Positions 35,586 through 46,968 of a stretch of 64,000 bases of DNA are shown piece by piece. The notes below the pieces were generated by a model. The model made no database searches, was not told the DNA's origin, and was given only the letters and a program-made list of their open reading frames with translations. The DNA comes from Fallopia convolvulus (lineage: Eukaryota > Streptophyta > Magnoliopsida > Caryophyllales > Polygonaceae): positions 34,494,323 through 34,558,322 of the forward strand of contig OZ024721.1 in the NCBI GenBank assembly GCA_964016875.1, written 5' to 3'. Positions within the stretch are counted from its first letter, which is position 1, and every line of letters begins with the position of its first letter. The translations under genes and the position numbers were made by a program.

Positions 35586-35668
35586 TAATTTCTACTTCCA
35601 TACTCCTTTCGTTCAGAAATACTTATCGTTCTCGGAAAACATCTAAAGGATTTGGGAGGTCAATATTT
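35586..35668 (+). repeat. CTCCTTTC MITE end, copy 2
   Basis: Shares 'atactcctttc' ... 'aaatacttatcgttct' and 'ttgggaggtcaa' with 31391-31456. Confidence 0.5.
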
Positions 35669-35799
35669 AGGATGTGTTTGGTAACATGCAATAAGCTAGC
35701 TTTTCAAGCTTATCATATTTCCCGAGAAAAATAAGCTCAGTTATTGGTGTTTGGCAACACTTAGCTTATGGAAGCTCCGTTATTATATTAAGCAATTAT

Positions 35800-35985
35800 T
35801 GTATTAGAGATAGCAATTAATGCATTAGAAATAGATAATTCCCCAAGAAATAATAATAAATATTCAAGGAAATATTTCCCTCGTAAACCCTATTTAAAGG
35901 GTTCTCCCGTCAATAGAACACAACTTTAATTTTGCTTTCAAGAAAACTCTACTACCAATTGACAAGGACAATTTCGAGTACTACA
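35800..35985 (+). mobile_element. Short LTR (TRIM-sized) with primer site
   Basis: Begins TGTATTAGAG and ends GAGTACTACA. It holds a TATA-like CCCTATTTAAAGGG, and is followed by ATTGGTGTTGTCTATGGGAA, a form of the TTGG(C/T)G(C/T)CGTCTGTGGGAA start found just after many plant LTRs. Length 186 bp is in the TRIM range. I see no second copy downstream, so the element is truncated or is a longer gypsy relic whose other LTR is lost. Confidence 0.45.
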
Positions 35986-36190
35986 ATTGGTGTTGTCTAT
36001 GGGAAAGAAGAACAAACAATTGTCAGCCAGCGGTAGCACTGGCGTGCTGCAAGATTCGTGGCCCCTGGACCACCGCACCTGGAGGAAAGACGTGTTCGCT
36101 CACATAGGAAGCCTCTGTTGGAGCATTGTCCCTTGCCGCACGGAAGAGAAGCCACCGTGCCACAATCACCAGAGTCGTAGACAAGGACAT

Positions 36191-36665
36191 ATGTGATCAA
36201 GCCCACCTAAACCCACGTTCCGGACCTACCTCTCGTAGGTGTCTGACCAGTGGGCCAACCTCTAGTCTGCGTAGGGTGGCGATCTGACTAGTGACATTCA
36301 ATCACCAACCATGGGCTACAACCCATGCACCCTAACTTGTAGGAGGTTCACACCTTTAATCCTGCAGGATGTTGGAGATGGGATTTGAACCCCAGACCTC
36401 CCTTTATCAAGGTGGGTTACCACACTTTATAACTAACTACACTGTAGGATAAAGGGAGTTTTGGTGTTCAAATCCCACCTCCAACATCCTATAGGATTAA
36501 AGGTGTGAACATCCTGTAGTTTAGGGTGCATGGGTTGCACCCCATGGCTTGTGAGTGAGCACCACTAGTTAGATCGCCGACCGAGGTAGGCTGGAGGCTG
36601 GCCCACTGGTCCGATGCCGACTTAAGGCAGGCCGGGAAGGTGGGTTCATGTGTGCTTGATCACAT
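36191..36665. repeat. 475-bp inverted repeat made of two tRNA-like units
   Basis: The left end ATGTGATCAAGC and right end GCTTGATCACAT are perfect inverses. The arms match over about 230 bp: 'accagtgggcca', 'aacccatgcaccctaa', 'gttcacacctttaatcct' and 'gatgttggag.tgggatttgaac' on the left each have inverted counterparts on the right. Each arm has a B-box-like GTTCAAATCCCA pointing outward from the centre. The two units share an AT-rich centre near 36420-36450. They look like two copies of a SINE joined head to head. Confidence 0.8.
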
Positions 36666-37310
36666 CAAGGACCATCGCTCGTATGCCGACTATCACTCAT
36701 GCAAGACTCGCCGAAGAAGCCCGCCCTAAGCCAAGTTCGATCCAAGGTCGAAGCCGCCACTACCCCGACTGTTTGAAGCCTCTACACATCATCACTGTCG
36801 TAGATCGAGGATGAGGGAAGCACAGTCGAGTTTGGATGCGAGTACAAATATTTGAATGATGCTTCAATGGTGCGACGACGATGATGATTGAACCATGATG
36901 CCCATGGAGATGATGATCCCACATGAATGAGGTGGATAGCATCAACACTCTCGAGGATCTACAAGACTAAAAGAAATAAGGGTGTAGACTTAATTGATTA
37001 ATTGACCTACAACTTTGAAGGTCCAACCAAGACTTGAGATCAGTCGTGGGATCAAGCACAAGATCGAAAGCAATGAGGGCGTCGACTTCGGTTCATGTGA
37101 TGATACAGACGGATCGCGACCTAGAGGAGTTAAAGACCCAAGCGGGAAAAAAGAGTGATATCAAGAATGGGAGTTGGCAAAGTCATGCAAAAAGATTTGT
37201 CATTTGAAGACATCTTGGAAAGGATGCAAGGGCAGATTCATGAAGCCAAACAAGTTAAACCTAATCAAGAGTGGTTCATGGATCGAGACATGATGAGGTA
37301 TTTTTCAGTC
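36666..37310. other. Retroelement-like debris
   Basis: The strings here (aagatcgaaagcaatgagggcg, gatacagacggatcgcgacc) and a 67-codon frame (37155-37358, charged, EDILERMQGQIHEAK) read like degraded gag leader. I cannot assign a family. Confidence 0.3.
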
Positions 37311-37329
37311 GTTTACCTATCAAAGAATC

Positions 37330-38700
37330 CTAACTTAACCAACTTAGTAGAGTGGTAAGCAAGGGTCGATCCCACAGAGACTCGTGTAAATGTGTTATTG
37401 CTTAAGTGCCAAGTAACTAATAGGGGGGTTTTATGAATGAAATTCTAATCTACTATGCAAAGTTTGAAACTATCTAAGAATACAAATATGATTGAGTTTG
37501 ACAAATATGAGAAAAGCATGTTCAACTAGTTACATCCATCATAGATATGCTTATTGATCATTGATTCTTTCGATTCTCAATTCCCTTGAATAATCTATTG
37601 TGGATTATACTCCTACTAAGGATTATGACCCAAACTTCATAAATAGTTGAAAGAACTAACAGTCTAAACAACCCTAATCATTTAACAACCTAAAACAACG
37701 TCTAGATATATTCAATTAAACGACAACTTTACGAATCAAGTTATCAATAGAAACAAATACTTAGAGCAAACAGACATCTAAGTTATTTGTGGATTTATTC
37801 CCTTCTACAATTGAATAGCCCGAACGGGTCCAAACAATTATAGATGCTACTTTATCTAATCAACCCCGAACGGGCATCAATCAGATTAGTAGTAAATTAA
37901 CCTAGAAATTCTATTAGGTAGCTAATCTAATAAAACCCTAGATAAATTCTGAGTCAATTAAGCACAGGGAATAAAACCTATTCAAATTGTTGAGAATCAA
38001 TCAAACCTCACAATATTATGCAATCTATGATTTCAATAACTAGTCAAACACAAAGAAATTAGCAACGCATAATTAAATTAAAATCAAACTTACAAAGGTT
38101 CAAAGGTTCTTCCTTGAGAGAAAACCCTAGTCTCCAAAAGTATGATCAAAGTTATGAGAAAATAAAACTAACATAAAGTATATATATGTCTACTAAAAAT
38201 ATCCCTCAAAATATCATATCTTAAACATATATCTCGGATGACATAAGCCCAAATACACAAGTACCAAAGCCCAAAACAAAAATCCCGGCCCAAACTCTTG
38301 TCCGTGTAAAAGTCCCGATTGCGCGGGATCGGCCCAGAAAAGCGCGGCCGCGCACTTGCCTCCCCGCGCTCTTGTGCTTCAGATGGGATTGTGCGGGATC
38401 GTTGCTCGGGTTCGATCCCGAGCACTTGGCTTGACTTGGCTTTGCATTATCCTTTGCTTGGCTCTTCTCCACATCATCCTAGCACCCCTTAGCTCGCTTA
38501 GATCGTCCACCACCGCCATGGTCAATCTGTACTCGCCCCGCTGTTGCTCCTGAACCTAAAAACTTGTAAAACCGAGCAAACCAGCGCATAATACCCGACA
38601 ACACAAAAACCTAAAAACTACATAAAAGCTAACCTAAAACTAACTAAAACATATATAAAACATGCATCTTAACTACTCCTATATGCAAGCTATCAAGACA
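37330..38700 (-). mobile_element. Athila-type LTR relic with GC-rich palindromes
   Basis: The left part has 'aagggtcgatcccacagagactcg', the same position and pattern as the 'gatcgttccacgagaagc' block of the 43.7-kb LTR, and the body has the same AT-rich order. At 38310-38430 there is a GC-rich patch: GATTGCGCGGGATCG and GATTGTGCGGGATCG, plus a perfect 8-bp hairpin TGCTCGGG ... CCCGAGCA (38402-38423). The exact termini and target duplication were not found. Confidence 0.5.
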
Positions 38701-40080
38701 CCACGCAAAAAGACGAGGACTATCGGGGCAACAATGTCGATATCAAAAAACAAGCAACTTGGTCATCCCTAGTTATTGATGCATAGTCTAATGATCTTGA
38801 GGCCTCATTTCAGAGTCAATGTTGTCAGATTCCGATGATTCAAAAGGCATCGTAAATAAGACCAAGTGTACTTCGTCTTTAGTTCACGCATCAAGCCTAG
38901 AAAACCATCTTCAGTGGGTCAAAACCGCATCTCAAGAGGTTGTTGTACGTTTCGCATAAAGAATTACTAAGCAGACTTTTGACCAGCCGTTTGAGAGATA
39001 CGATTATCGGAATAAGACGATCTACTTATCGGAGGAAGTTGATGAGACAAGCTACGAATCTTCATACACCAAACATAGAAACCATCAAGAAAGAGAAAAA
39101 AAGGCATCCCAAATCTGCTGCGTGGAAAAAGGGAAATACGTACGAGAGCTGACTTTTGGCACATCATCAGGGAGCTACAAAAGACGAAAAATTATGAGCC
39201 TTATATGGATTCAAAGCTGAGGAAATCCTCTAAACTTCGTTTTTTGGCTTCGAAATCAGAACGCACCCAAACAAGGCCAAAACCAAATATTAAAGTCGAA
39301 CCGCTATGCACTCGAGACAACAACATGGTGATACCTCGCAAGAGCTCGTTCGAAGGCTACTGTTGCCTAATCAAGATAGTTTAGGAAGCATTGCAAAGCT
39401 AAAAAAACCGAACAACATTTCATCTTCAGGAACATCCCACTCAAAGTGGATCAAAGATGGACACGAACACGAAACAAGATGGGGAAGGACATGCCCGTGT
39501 AAAATATAGATGATGTGTCAATGCCACATCAAGGCCAAGACACAAACCTTCCCGAGGTAACAAGAGAGCAAGTCACCGACACCGCCGCCGAGGGGGGCGC
39601 CAACACCTCAATTCTGGACGACGCCACCACCAAATCTTCACACTTTTCCCTGAGCCATATTTTGGGTGGAGACTTGGTGGACCCCATGGAACAAGATGGC
39701 CTCGGATGTTCCACTCAAAATGCTTCAAAAAGAGATGAGCATTAGTCATCCTTTCAAGGCACCGACGCCATCGTCATGGGCAAGCAAGCGCCGGGTACTT
39801 CACCTCTTTTGGGTCAGATCACTCGGGAACGGACTTGTGCCTTACAAGAGGAACTCAAAGCTAGCCTCATGACCCAAAGAGCACCGTGAAAGGACAATGG
39901 TGGCCTGGTGTGCTTGTTGGGGGCCACCGAGTGCGCCAACTCCGGGTTGAGGGCCTACGTTGGTCCTAGTCTAGCCTAGACTTTATGGAACATCTTAAAT
40001 GCAAATTTTTCCTAGTATGTTTTGGATTCTAAGTCAGATTTTAATAAATACTTGAAGGGTCTTCAAGTTGGCCTTGTTGG
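38701..40080. other. Old LTR-retrotransposon debris
   Basis: Several broken frames of 65-76 codons (39306-39745) with low-complexity, Asp/Thr/Ala-rich character and a GC-rich patch at about 39560-39620. They resemble a degraded gag N-terminal region. No motif is clear enough to name. Confidence 0.3.
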
Positions 40081-40495
40081 CCGAGTTTTCGTCCTTTAAA
40101 AGGGAGTTGTGTCTCCTTTGTTTACCCACGTTAAAAACTAAGTTGAGCATCTTGTTGCCTTATGTTTTGTTTTTCCATGTTTAGTATTTAATAATAAATC
40201 TTAGTTGTGTTCCAAATCAGATTCGTGAGTCACATCAAATCTCTTTCCAAGATCCAATCCAAAGTGAGTCACATCTTTGTGGTCGTTTCTTAGTTTGTAC
40301 TTGAGAGGTGGGTTATATCCGATCAAGTGCATCCATATCCCCTTCATTCACACATCCACAATCAGATCACTCTCTTCCTATCATCCACTCGTCCATCAAG
40401 GCTCAGCCAAGGCGCCACCAAGCCTCCCTCTTGGCACAAGAAGCAAGCCACGGTCTACCTTGCACCGCTTCTAGTCAACGATCTGTATCATTAGA
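40081..40495 (+). mobile_element. Candidate LTR end with primer site
   Basis: CCTTTAAAAGGGAGTTG is TATA-like. About 390 bp downstream, TGTATCATTAGAGCTAC resembles a decayed TGGTATCAGAGC primer site, as expected where an LTR passes into the internal region. No second LTR was found. Confidence 0.3.
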
Positions 40496-40676
40496 GCTAC
40501 TCGAACAAACGTCTCTCATTCACATTCGGATGAAAGAGCATAACCCCCCGCCCATACAAGTATAGAAAGCAAGAACTTCCATTTATGTACGAAAGTATGG
40601 GGCGAGCTGCAACGTCTCATACCTGAGGAACGAGAGGAGATTCTCCATGTAAAAACCACTCTAGAGAAGATACAAA

Positions 40677-41093
40677 ATGATCGTCCAATCAAAAGTCACC
40701 TCAATTGAAAGCAAAGCTACAATAGAAGAAGAGATTACGATTGTGACTAAGGAAAGCAACAATCAAAGAATGAAGCTCGACTCACAGTCCGTTGACACTA
40801 AGAAGGCATCAAGACAAGAAAAGAGGTCAAACACTAGCCCGAACCAAACAGAGGATGGCAAGTGGAACCCAAGAAGTCAAAGAACTCGACCTCCTAGTCA
40901 TACACTGAGCATACAAGACGGCACGTCGCAAATGGCGGGCAATAATGCATCGAACGCCACTAGCCAGCGCATGAGCGATCTTAAGAGTGCAATGAGGAAA
41001 CGAGATGCAACAAGAGGGATTCCGCTACCTATCATAGCATGTGTTGACATGAGGATTCAAAGAACTCGAGAGGAAAATAGCGTCATATCATAA
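40677..41093 (+). CDS. Gag-like hypothetical ORF (138 aa)
   Basis: Highly charged product rich in Lys, Glu, Ser and Thr with KKASRQEKRSNTSPNQ and RSQRTRPPSHT, no hydrophobic segment and no zinc knuckle. It follows the candidate primer site by about 190 bp and reads in the same direction. That suggests a gag remnant, but no domain is recognisable. Confidence 0.3.
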   Translation: MIVQSKVTSIESKATIEEEITIVTKESNNQRMKLDSQSVDTKKASRQEKRSNTSPNQTEDGKWNPRSQRTRPPSHTLSIQDGTSQMAGNNASNATSQRMSDLKSAMRKRDATRGIPLPIIACVDMRIQRTREENSVIS

Positions 41094-41356
41094 CAACAGA
41101 GCCCCTGTTGGGGCAAGATAGAACTAGTTTAATCTAGCTTTGCAAGAAGGACAACACTCTTTCCTCTTCATTGAGTTTTGTCCCACATGGTTTTCTCGTC
41201 GGAAGGTTTTAATGAGGCCTTCTCTTCTTAGGATTTTACTTTTTTTTTCTATCTCCAGTTGTCAAACATATTTACCTCTTTATACCAAAAAAGAGACTTT
41301 AACAGATGTCCTTTTGATGTGCATGTCTAAGGTGCAATACTGTCTCAACAAAATAG

Positions 41357-41631
41357 AGAAAGTCGGTTTGCTTGCAAGGAGGCAGGAAGATTGATCAGAC
41401 TCCTTCTAAAGCATTATGCACTAGAACGTTCACCGACGACAAAACCATGAAAGTCGGTTTGCCTGCAAGGAGGAAGGAAGATCGCCAAAGATCCTAACTA
41501 GCCCTAGAACGAGATGTCATCTCGCGACAAAACCATGAGAGTTGGTTTGCTTGCAAGGAGGCAGGAAGAATGTTCGGACTCCCTCTAAGTGTTATGCACT
41601 AGAGGGCTCGTTAATGATAAAACCGTGAATT
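41357..41631. repeat. Tandem repeat, three units of about 90 bp
   Basis: GTCGGTTTGCTTGCAAGGAGG starts units at about 41361, 41452 and (as GTTGGTTTGC) 41540. Each continues with 'aggaaga', a variable middle with 'actccttctaa' or 'atgcactaga', and ends with 'gacaaaaccatga' or 'gataaaaccgtga'. It lies at the 3' side of LTR-like DNA with TTTTAATGAGGC. Confidence 0.75.
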
Positions 41632-42603
41632 ATTTAGGTATGAGATAATTTCGCGTAATTATGATTAATTACAAGTACCCAAGTACCAATTGTATGAGAT
41701 AATTTCGCATACTACAATTACATTGACTCCTACTTCTTCATTTTTGTTTGGGGTTTTAATTCTCTCCCCCTCTAATTTCGCGTATGAGATAATTTCACAT
41801 ATTATAATTTCGATGTGCTCTATTGTCCTCGTGTCTTTGTCGCCGCCTTTTTCTAGGGGTTCCTTGAAGAAATTGGGATTGAACATTAACAATTTTATTG
41901 TAGTCTCCTTTAATAGATCTGCCTTGAATATAAAATGAAAAGGAGGCAATGTAATTATGATTAATTCCAAAAACAACCATGTTACATGTATAATGATTTA
42001 ATGATGTGTAAAAAATAAATTAGATGTAATGCCAGATATATAATGATGTGCAAAGAATTATTTAGGTGTAAATTTTAAGAATGGAGGAAAAAATACCACA
42101 TAAAAAACTCCTAGGTAGATTAATACCAGAATGACATGTGTCAAAACTAACGTGATAACTTGAGTTGTTATGATGTGTTGTTATTAAAATATAGGAAAAT
42201 ATTCTGTATGAATATCCATTCTTTCAAGAAATCTAACCTATACATCTAAATCTATAATTAATTAATACCGATTATTATCATTATGTATTATAATATTTAT
42301 TCCATTCAGATTTAGTTTTCCTTATATATTTTGACAAATTTTTCACTTTAATCCTTATATATAATGAAGAGATAAATTAAAATTGTCCTATTTCATTTTC
42401 AATGCAAAAAAGTAAACATTTAATCATAGGTATTTTGGTACAATTTAAAAAAAATTAATGTGTGTCCAACTCTAAAAGGACAATTGTAATTAAATGGAAT
42501 GAGTAAAAACTAATAAATAAGATTTCATTTCAGTCTCAGCCCATGATAACATTTTCTCTAAAATGCTAACATTTTAAAACTCTTGAAATCCATACATTAT
42601 CAT
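41632..42603. other. AT-rich spacer with a short repeated motif
   Basis: TATGAGATAATTTCGC(A/G) or a close variant occurs at about 41640, 41693 and 41785. Otherwise there is no gene and no terminus. Confidence 0.4.
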
Positions 42604-43233
42604 CAAGGTTATTAAAATCGAGATTTTAGGATCGGATCAAAAGGTCTAATGAATCGTATCGTAAGATCCAATAAAATCAATATAATTATATTAATATGAT
42701 TATAATACAAAAAGTTCTAAAAATGAAAAAATAGAATTTTAAAATAATTTAGTAATCATAATGCCAACAATTAACATTCCAAGCTTACATATATACAAGT
42801 AGCATGTTTTAAAAAAAGCTATGCTTTCATAAGCATTGTAAAGTAGCCAAGAGTATTTTGTATGGTCAAAGAAAGATTATGAGATCTTTATTAGGAGGAA
42901 AAATGTTGTAAATTCAAGAATTTGGAGCCAAAAAAAGAAAATACGAAGATAAATAAGGTTAAAAGAGATAATATGAGCATTTAGGCAATGCAATTTCACT
43001 AATAATTGAGTGAATTGATGTTAAAATAAATTTTAAAAGCTCAACGTAAATAAAAGTCAAGATGCGATATCTCATGAAATGTTGATGATTCAATACGATT
43101 TTAACCCGATTCTACAAGATTCTATTACGATTTTAACACATTTTGATTTTAAAGCATGATTCGGATTAAAATCCCTTACTGAAAAGTAGGATTTTACGAT
43201 TTGAAGATCTAGATCTCGATTTTAATAACAATG
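42604..43233. mobile_element. hAT-like MITE, CAAGGTTATTAAAATCG family
   Basis: The left end CAAGGTTATTAAAATCGAGA and the right end (reverse complement CATTGTTATTAAAATCGAGA) are inverted repeats with two mismatches. The interior has the same gatcgga/gtaggat-like subterminal motifs as the insertion at 8881. No clean target duplication remains. Non-coding, 630 bp. Confidence 0.75.
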
Positions 43234-43421
43234 ATGATTGCCATTACTTTTACATTTTTTTAAGATAAATAAATACTATAATTTTTTATCCATAAAAATC
43301 ATTTTGACATAAAAGTGAAACAAGACCTAATTGTATAAGAATCATCCCAATGTAGAGAGGTTGGGAGTGCTCTCCCATATCAAAAAAATTAAGTAAAATA
43401 AACTCTTACCCGTTAACTTAA

Positions 43422-43738
43422 GGCTATTGTTAAGTCATTAAAAAACTAGTTGGAGTTGCAAAACTATTTGAAGTTGCAAAACTAGTCGTAAGAATAGTTG
43501 GAATTTTAATAAAATATATAAACATTGTATAGTTTATTTTAATATATAATAATTTTAAATTCCACTTATATAAAATAATAATTGAATATTTGGAAAGTAA
43601 TTGTTATTTAGAAAATTATTATTTTTATTTTAAAAACTACCAAAAACCAATGCAAAAAGTTTAAAAAGTTCTCTCAAAAAACTAGTTTTCCAACTAGTTG
43701 TTAGTGTTTTTAGATCAAACAAACAACGTTTATACTAG
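43422..43738. mobile_element. AACTAGTT-rich MITE, left part (interrupted)
   Basis: It begins GGCTATTGTTAAGTCATT and then repeats AACTAGTTGGAGTTGCAAAACTA-type units. The LTR element at 43739 and the solo LTR at 54212 both interrupt it. Its continuation is at 54194-54206 and from 55689 on. Confidence 0.65.
43734..43738. repeat. Target duplication ACTAG, left
   Basis: ACTAG precedes the LTR at 43739 and recurs at 54189-54193 right after the other LTR. Confidence 0.9.
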
Positions 43739-45249
43739 TGTTGACGGGCCTTTACTCTGGACAACAAATAAATTTATAAGTCAAGTCCCCGCTGAGTATA
43801 GGGGAGTCAGGATCGTTCCACGAGAAGCAAGGCTGTTTGTTTATCGAACTACTAAACGAAGATAAAACAAATAAAACAACACAATCACACACACGCCCAA
43901 CCTCGTTAACGACTTTGTCAAGGTCGTTAACGAACCAGTGTAGACTACTAACGACCTAAAACAGGTTCGATACCGAGGCTACGAACCTAGTAACGAATAC
44001 GATCTAAGAGCATTCAAATAAAAACAAAGATCTAGGACAAGGGTCACCACAACATAGTCATGCATATAAACTCGTAAGAAGATAAAGATCATGCCTTTAA
44101 ATAGATAAATTCATCAACTTTCATTGACCAGTAAGTAAATTAATCTATTCTCATAAATTAATCCACTCAATCACTTGTTTTGGATCTAAAGCTCGAAACT
44201 TTCGTTGTCGAACAATATCAACCTTCAAGTCTATAACTTTCTCTTTCAATCGAGTTAAGACTCAAATTACCTCAATTCTCATCTAGGTATAAACACAACA
44301 AGCAATCTCAAAAATAGATATAAGACATTCAACACATCATCTTACTCATCAAACCATGCATAATTATGCCGGGTTCCAACCCCGACCCTAGATAGGAAAA
44401 CTACTTACTACTCATAATTATGAAATAAACAACTTCTATGAAAGAAAACATTGAAAATAAATCAACTACTTCAAATTAATAAGAAAATATCGTCTTACAG
44501 AATCCAGAAGAAACCGAAAAACAAACAAAATCAAATCGAAACTCGTGATTAACGACCTCGGTAACTCTCGTCCACAGTGGCTTGATCTCCTTCTCCGAAC
44601 TCTTCTCTCTCTCTCTCTCTCTCTCTCGGCTCTTCCTTTTTCTCCTCTCCTCCTTTCTCTCTACTTTACCACCCCTTCTCTAGGTTATAAAGAAGGGTAT
44701 TATACTAATAAAGCTATCTAAATAAATAAGGATATAAGATAAAAACTTTCCTAAAAGATAGAAACCTACTCTAAAAAGATAGAAATAAAACCTAGAAGGA
44801 TAACAAGACTTTAAAATAAAATATATTAACCCTAAAAAAACTCATCAAAAACACTCTACCGACACGGAAATAAATTCCCGCACAGGATCGGTAGTCATAG
44901 AATCGAACACTCGAACAACTCTATCTCGTAGCCTCGTTAACGACCCTTCACAACCTCGTTAACGAGCCTGGATTTTGACTTCTCCATCACTTCAACTCTA
45001 AAAGCTTGAACTTCAACTTCTTCATCTCGTCTTCTTCCATCCTTCACCATAACACTCCAAATTCAGCTCCAAAAAGCACCGTTTCCTTGCTAAAACCTAC
45101 AAAAAGACACAAAACGGAGTAGCTTCCATACTTTTCACAAAATATGCAAAACCATCTAAAAACACACAAAACTAACCCTAAACTTATCAAAACTAGCCCT
45201 AACAAATTAAGAAAATAGACTAAAAACTATATAAAAAACACGAACATCA
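43739..45249 (-). repeat. 3' LTR of the Athila-lineage element (1511 bp)
   Basis: Begins TGTTGACGGG and ends CGAACATCA on the plus strand. Holds paired TCGTTAACGA palindromes at 43903/43924 and 44934/44956 and a (CT)n run near 44603-44628 that is shorter in the partner. Confidence 0.92.
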
Positions 45250-46968
45250 AAATACCCCATACTTAGACTTGCTTGTCCTCAAGCAATCATTAAACAATAA
45301 TCAAAACCAAACAACAATACTTATCAAACTATAGCCATCATATAAAAAGCAACATCAAAACATATAGAAGAAAATAGCAAATGACTATTAATGTCATCAC
45401 ACATATATGCACCAAATAGACATAAGCAAATACAATCCAACCTCACAAGGGATATATGTGTTTCACTCAACTCTCAAGTGTTTAGGCTTATAAATTCAAT
45501 CTCTCAACTCATCTTATATACAAAAACTCATAGAAATTGGAACTTATATCACCAAACTCTCCACCCAAGATTTGTCAAAACAAGCAAAAATTCATCAAGA
45601 GAACTTAGGGGGCTCAATGAAAAACTTCATAGAAGCTTCCATTCGTCCGGGTTGTAATGGGGCTTGGTAAAAACAATAAGGCATGGAAAATATTTGGCTA
45701 TGTGGTGCTAATAATATCCGGGAATCAAAGACTCCTAAAAAATCACACATACCACAAAAAACTCTCAAAAGATACCAAACTCTCTCAACATTATGCACTT
45801 ATTCTTCACTCACCCAATATATCCTAGAAAGTCTCATAAAAACAACTCAAAAGAATCTCTGGTTTATCTATCAAACACACATGCACTTCTTACTTCTTTC
45901 TACTTCATATTTTCCTTTCAGCTCATTTTTTTTTTCTTCTTCTCGCGCTGCCTCGTTAACGAGCCAACATGGTCGTTACCGAGCTTCACCGTGTACTCCT
46001 CTTTCTTAACAACTTTCTTTTGTGCATCTTTTATCACCAAGAGATCTTTCTTTTATAAATAATTTAAGCAAGAGACTTCCAATCTACCCTTCCCAACAAT
46101 CCTTAAATTTCAAACCAAACATAACATTGCACTCAAAAAAACATACCTCTCCAAACTAAGTCCTAATCCCCGGGTAGGGTCAAGCTTATCTCGGCTAGGG
46201 AACAAATTTTTGTGGAGCTACAAATAAAAGGCTTCAGGCTCAAATTGGTTGTCAAAAAGAAGGATTATGTAAGGGTGGATAGGGATTAATAGGGCTTATA
46301 AAAATAAGTTCTCTATCATCTGATTTTCACAAGTAATGAACTATAAATCTTATATAGGTCTCAAGAAATAGATAACCATCACAATTCCAAGAGATAATAT
46401 GCATATAGAGAGTAAATCACACAAGAAAAGAAGAGGGATTTTTTATGTTCTGCCTATAAGGCCAAAAATAGCTCAATGGGCAAATTTTTGTTGGATTGCA
46501 TCACTTATGCTAAAAAGTATACATGCTCAATTTTATCAAATGTTATTCCTTCCTAAAAACATCTTTAAATTAAGAATCAGGCTATATTTCAAAGACATGC
46601 TTGCAAGGAATTATATGATCATGTTAGCAACTAACTATCATAGAACATAAGAAAGGGATATCTATCAATTCTAAAACGCTTTTTTCTTTTTTTTTTATGG
46701 ATTTTTCAAATTTTTCAAAAAATTTTTATGGAACAAAACTACTTAAAACAAATAAAACTAAACACATAAGTTAAACAAGATACAAGACAACAAGTTTTTC
46801 TACTTTCTCCCACCCCATACTTAAAATTACAGTGTTCCCACTGTAAGAAAAATAAGAAGAAGGAAAGAAATAGAAAATAAAAAACAAAAGAAAACAAGAA
46901 AAGAGAAAACAAAAAAAACTTACAAAGTCATGAAGCAGAAAATAAGAAAAAAACTTCTTCAAGCTGAA
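45250..46968 (-). other. 3' untranslated region of the Athila-lineage element
   Basis: Non-coding in the sense direction. It contains CCCCATACTT (purine tract AAGTATGGGG in sense) at 45255 next to the LTR and again at 46813. One TCGTTAACGA at 45953 has a variant TCGTTACCGA 20 bp on. An A/T-homopolymer stretch lies at 46680-46960. Confidence 0.7.

Noticed and set aside
36000..36206. Coding frames on both strands just after the short LTR
   Set aside because: Both strands are open over the same 200 bp with no domain. GC-rich composition explains the lack of stops.
41360..41631. CRISPR-like array (repeat head with variable middles)
   Set aside because: Only three units of about 90 bp with partly similar middles, in a plant nuclear context. 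An ordinary minisatellite fits better.
44597..44628. (CT)n tract as a regulatory GA-repeat element
   Set aside because: The partner LTR has a shorter tract at the same place, consistent with microsatellite slippage. No evidence of function.
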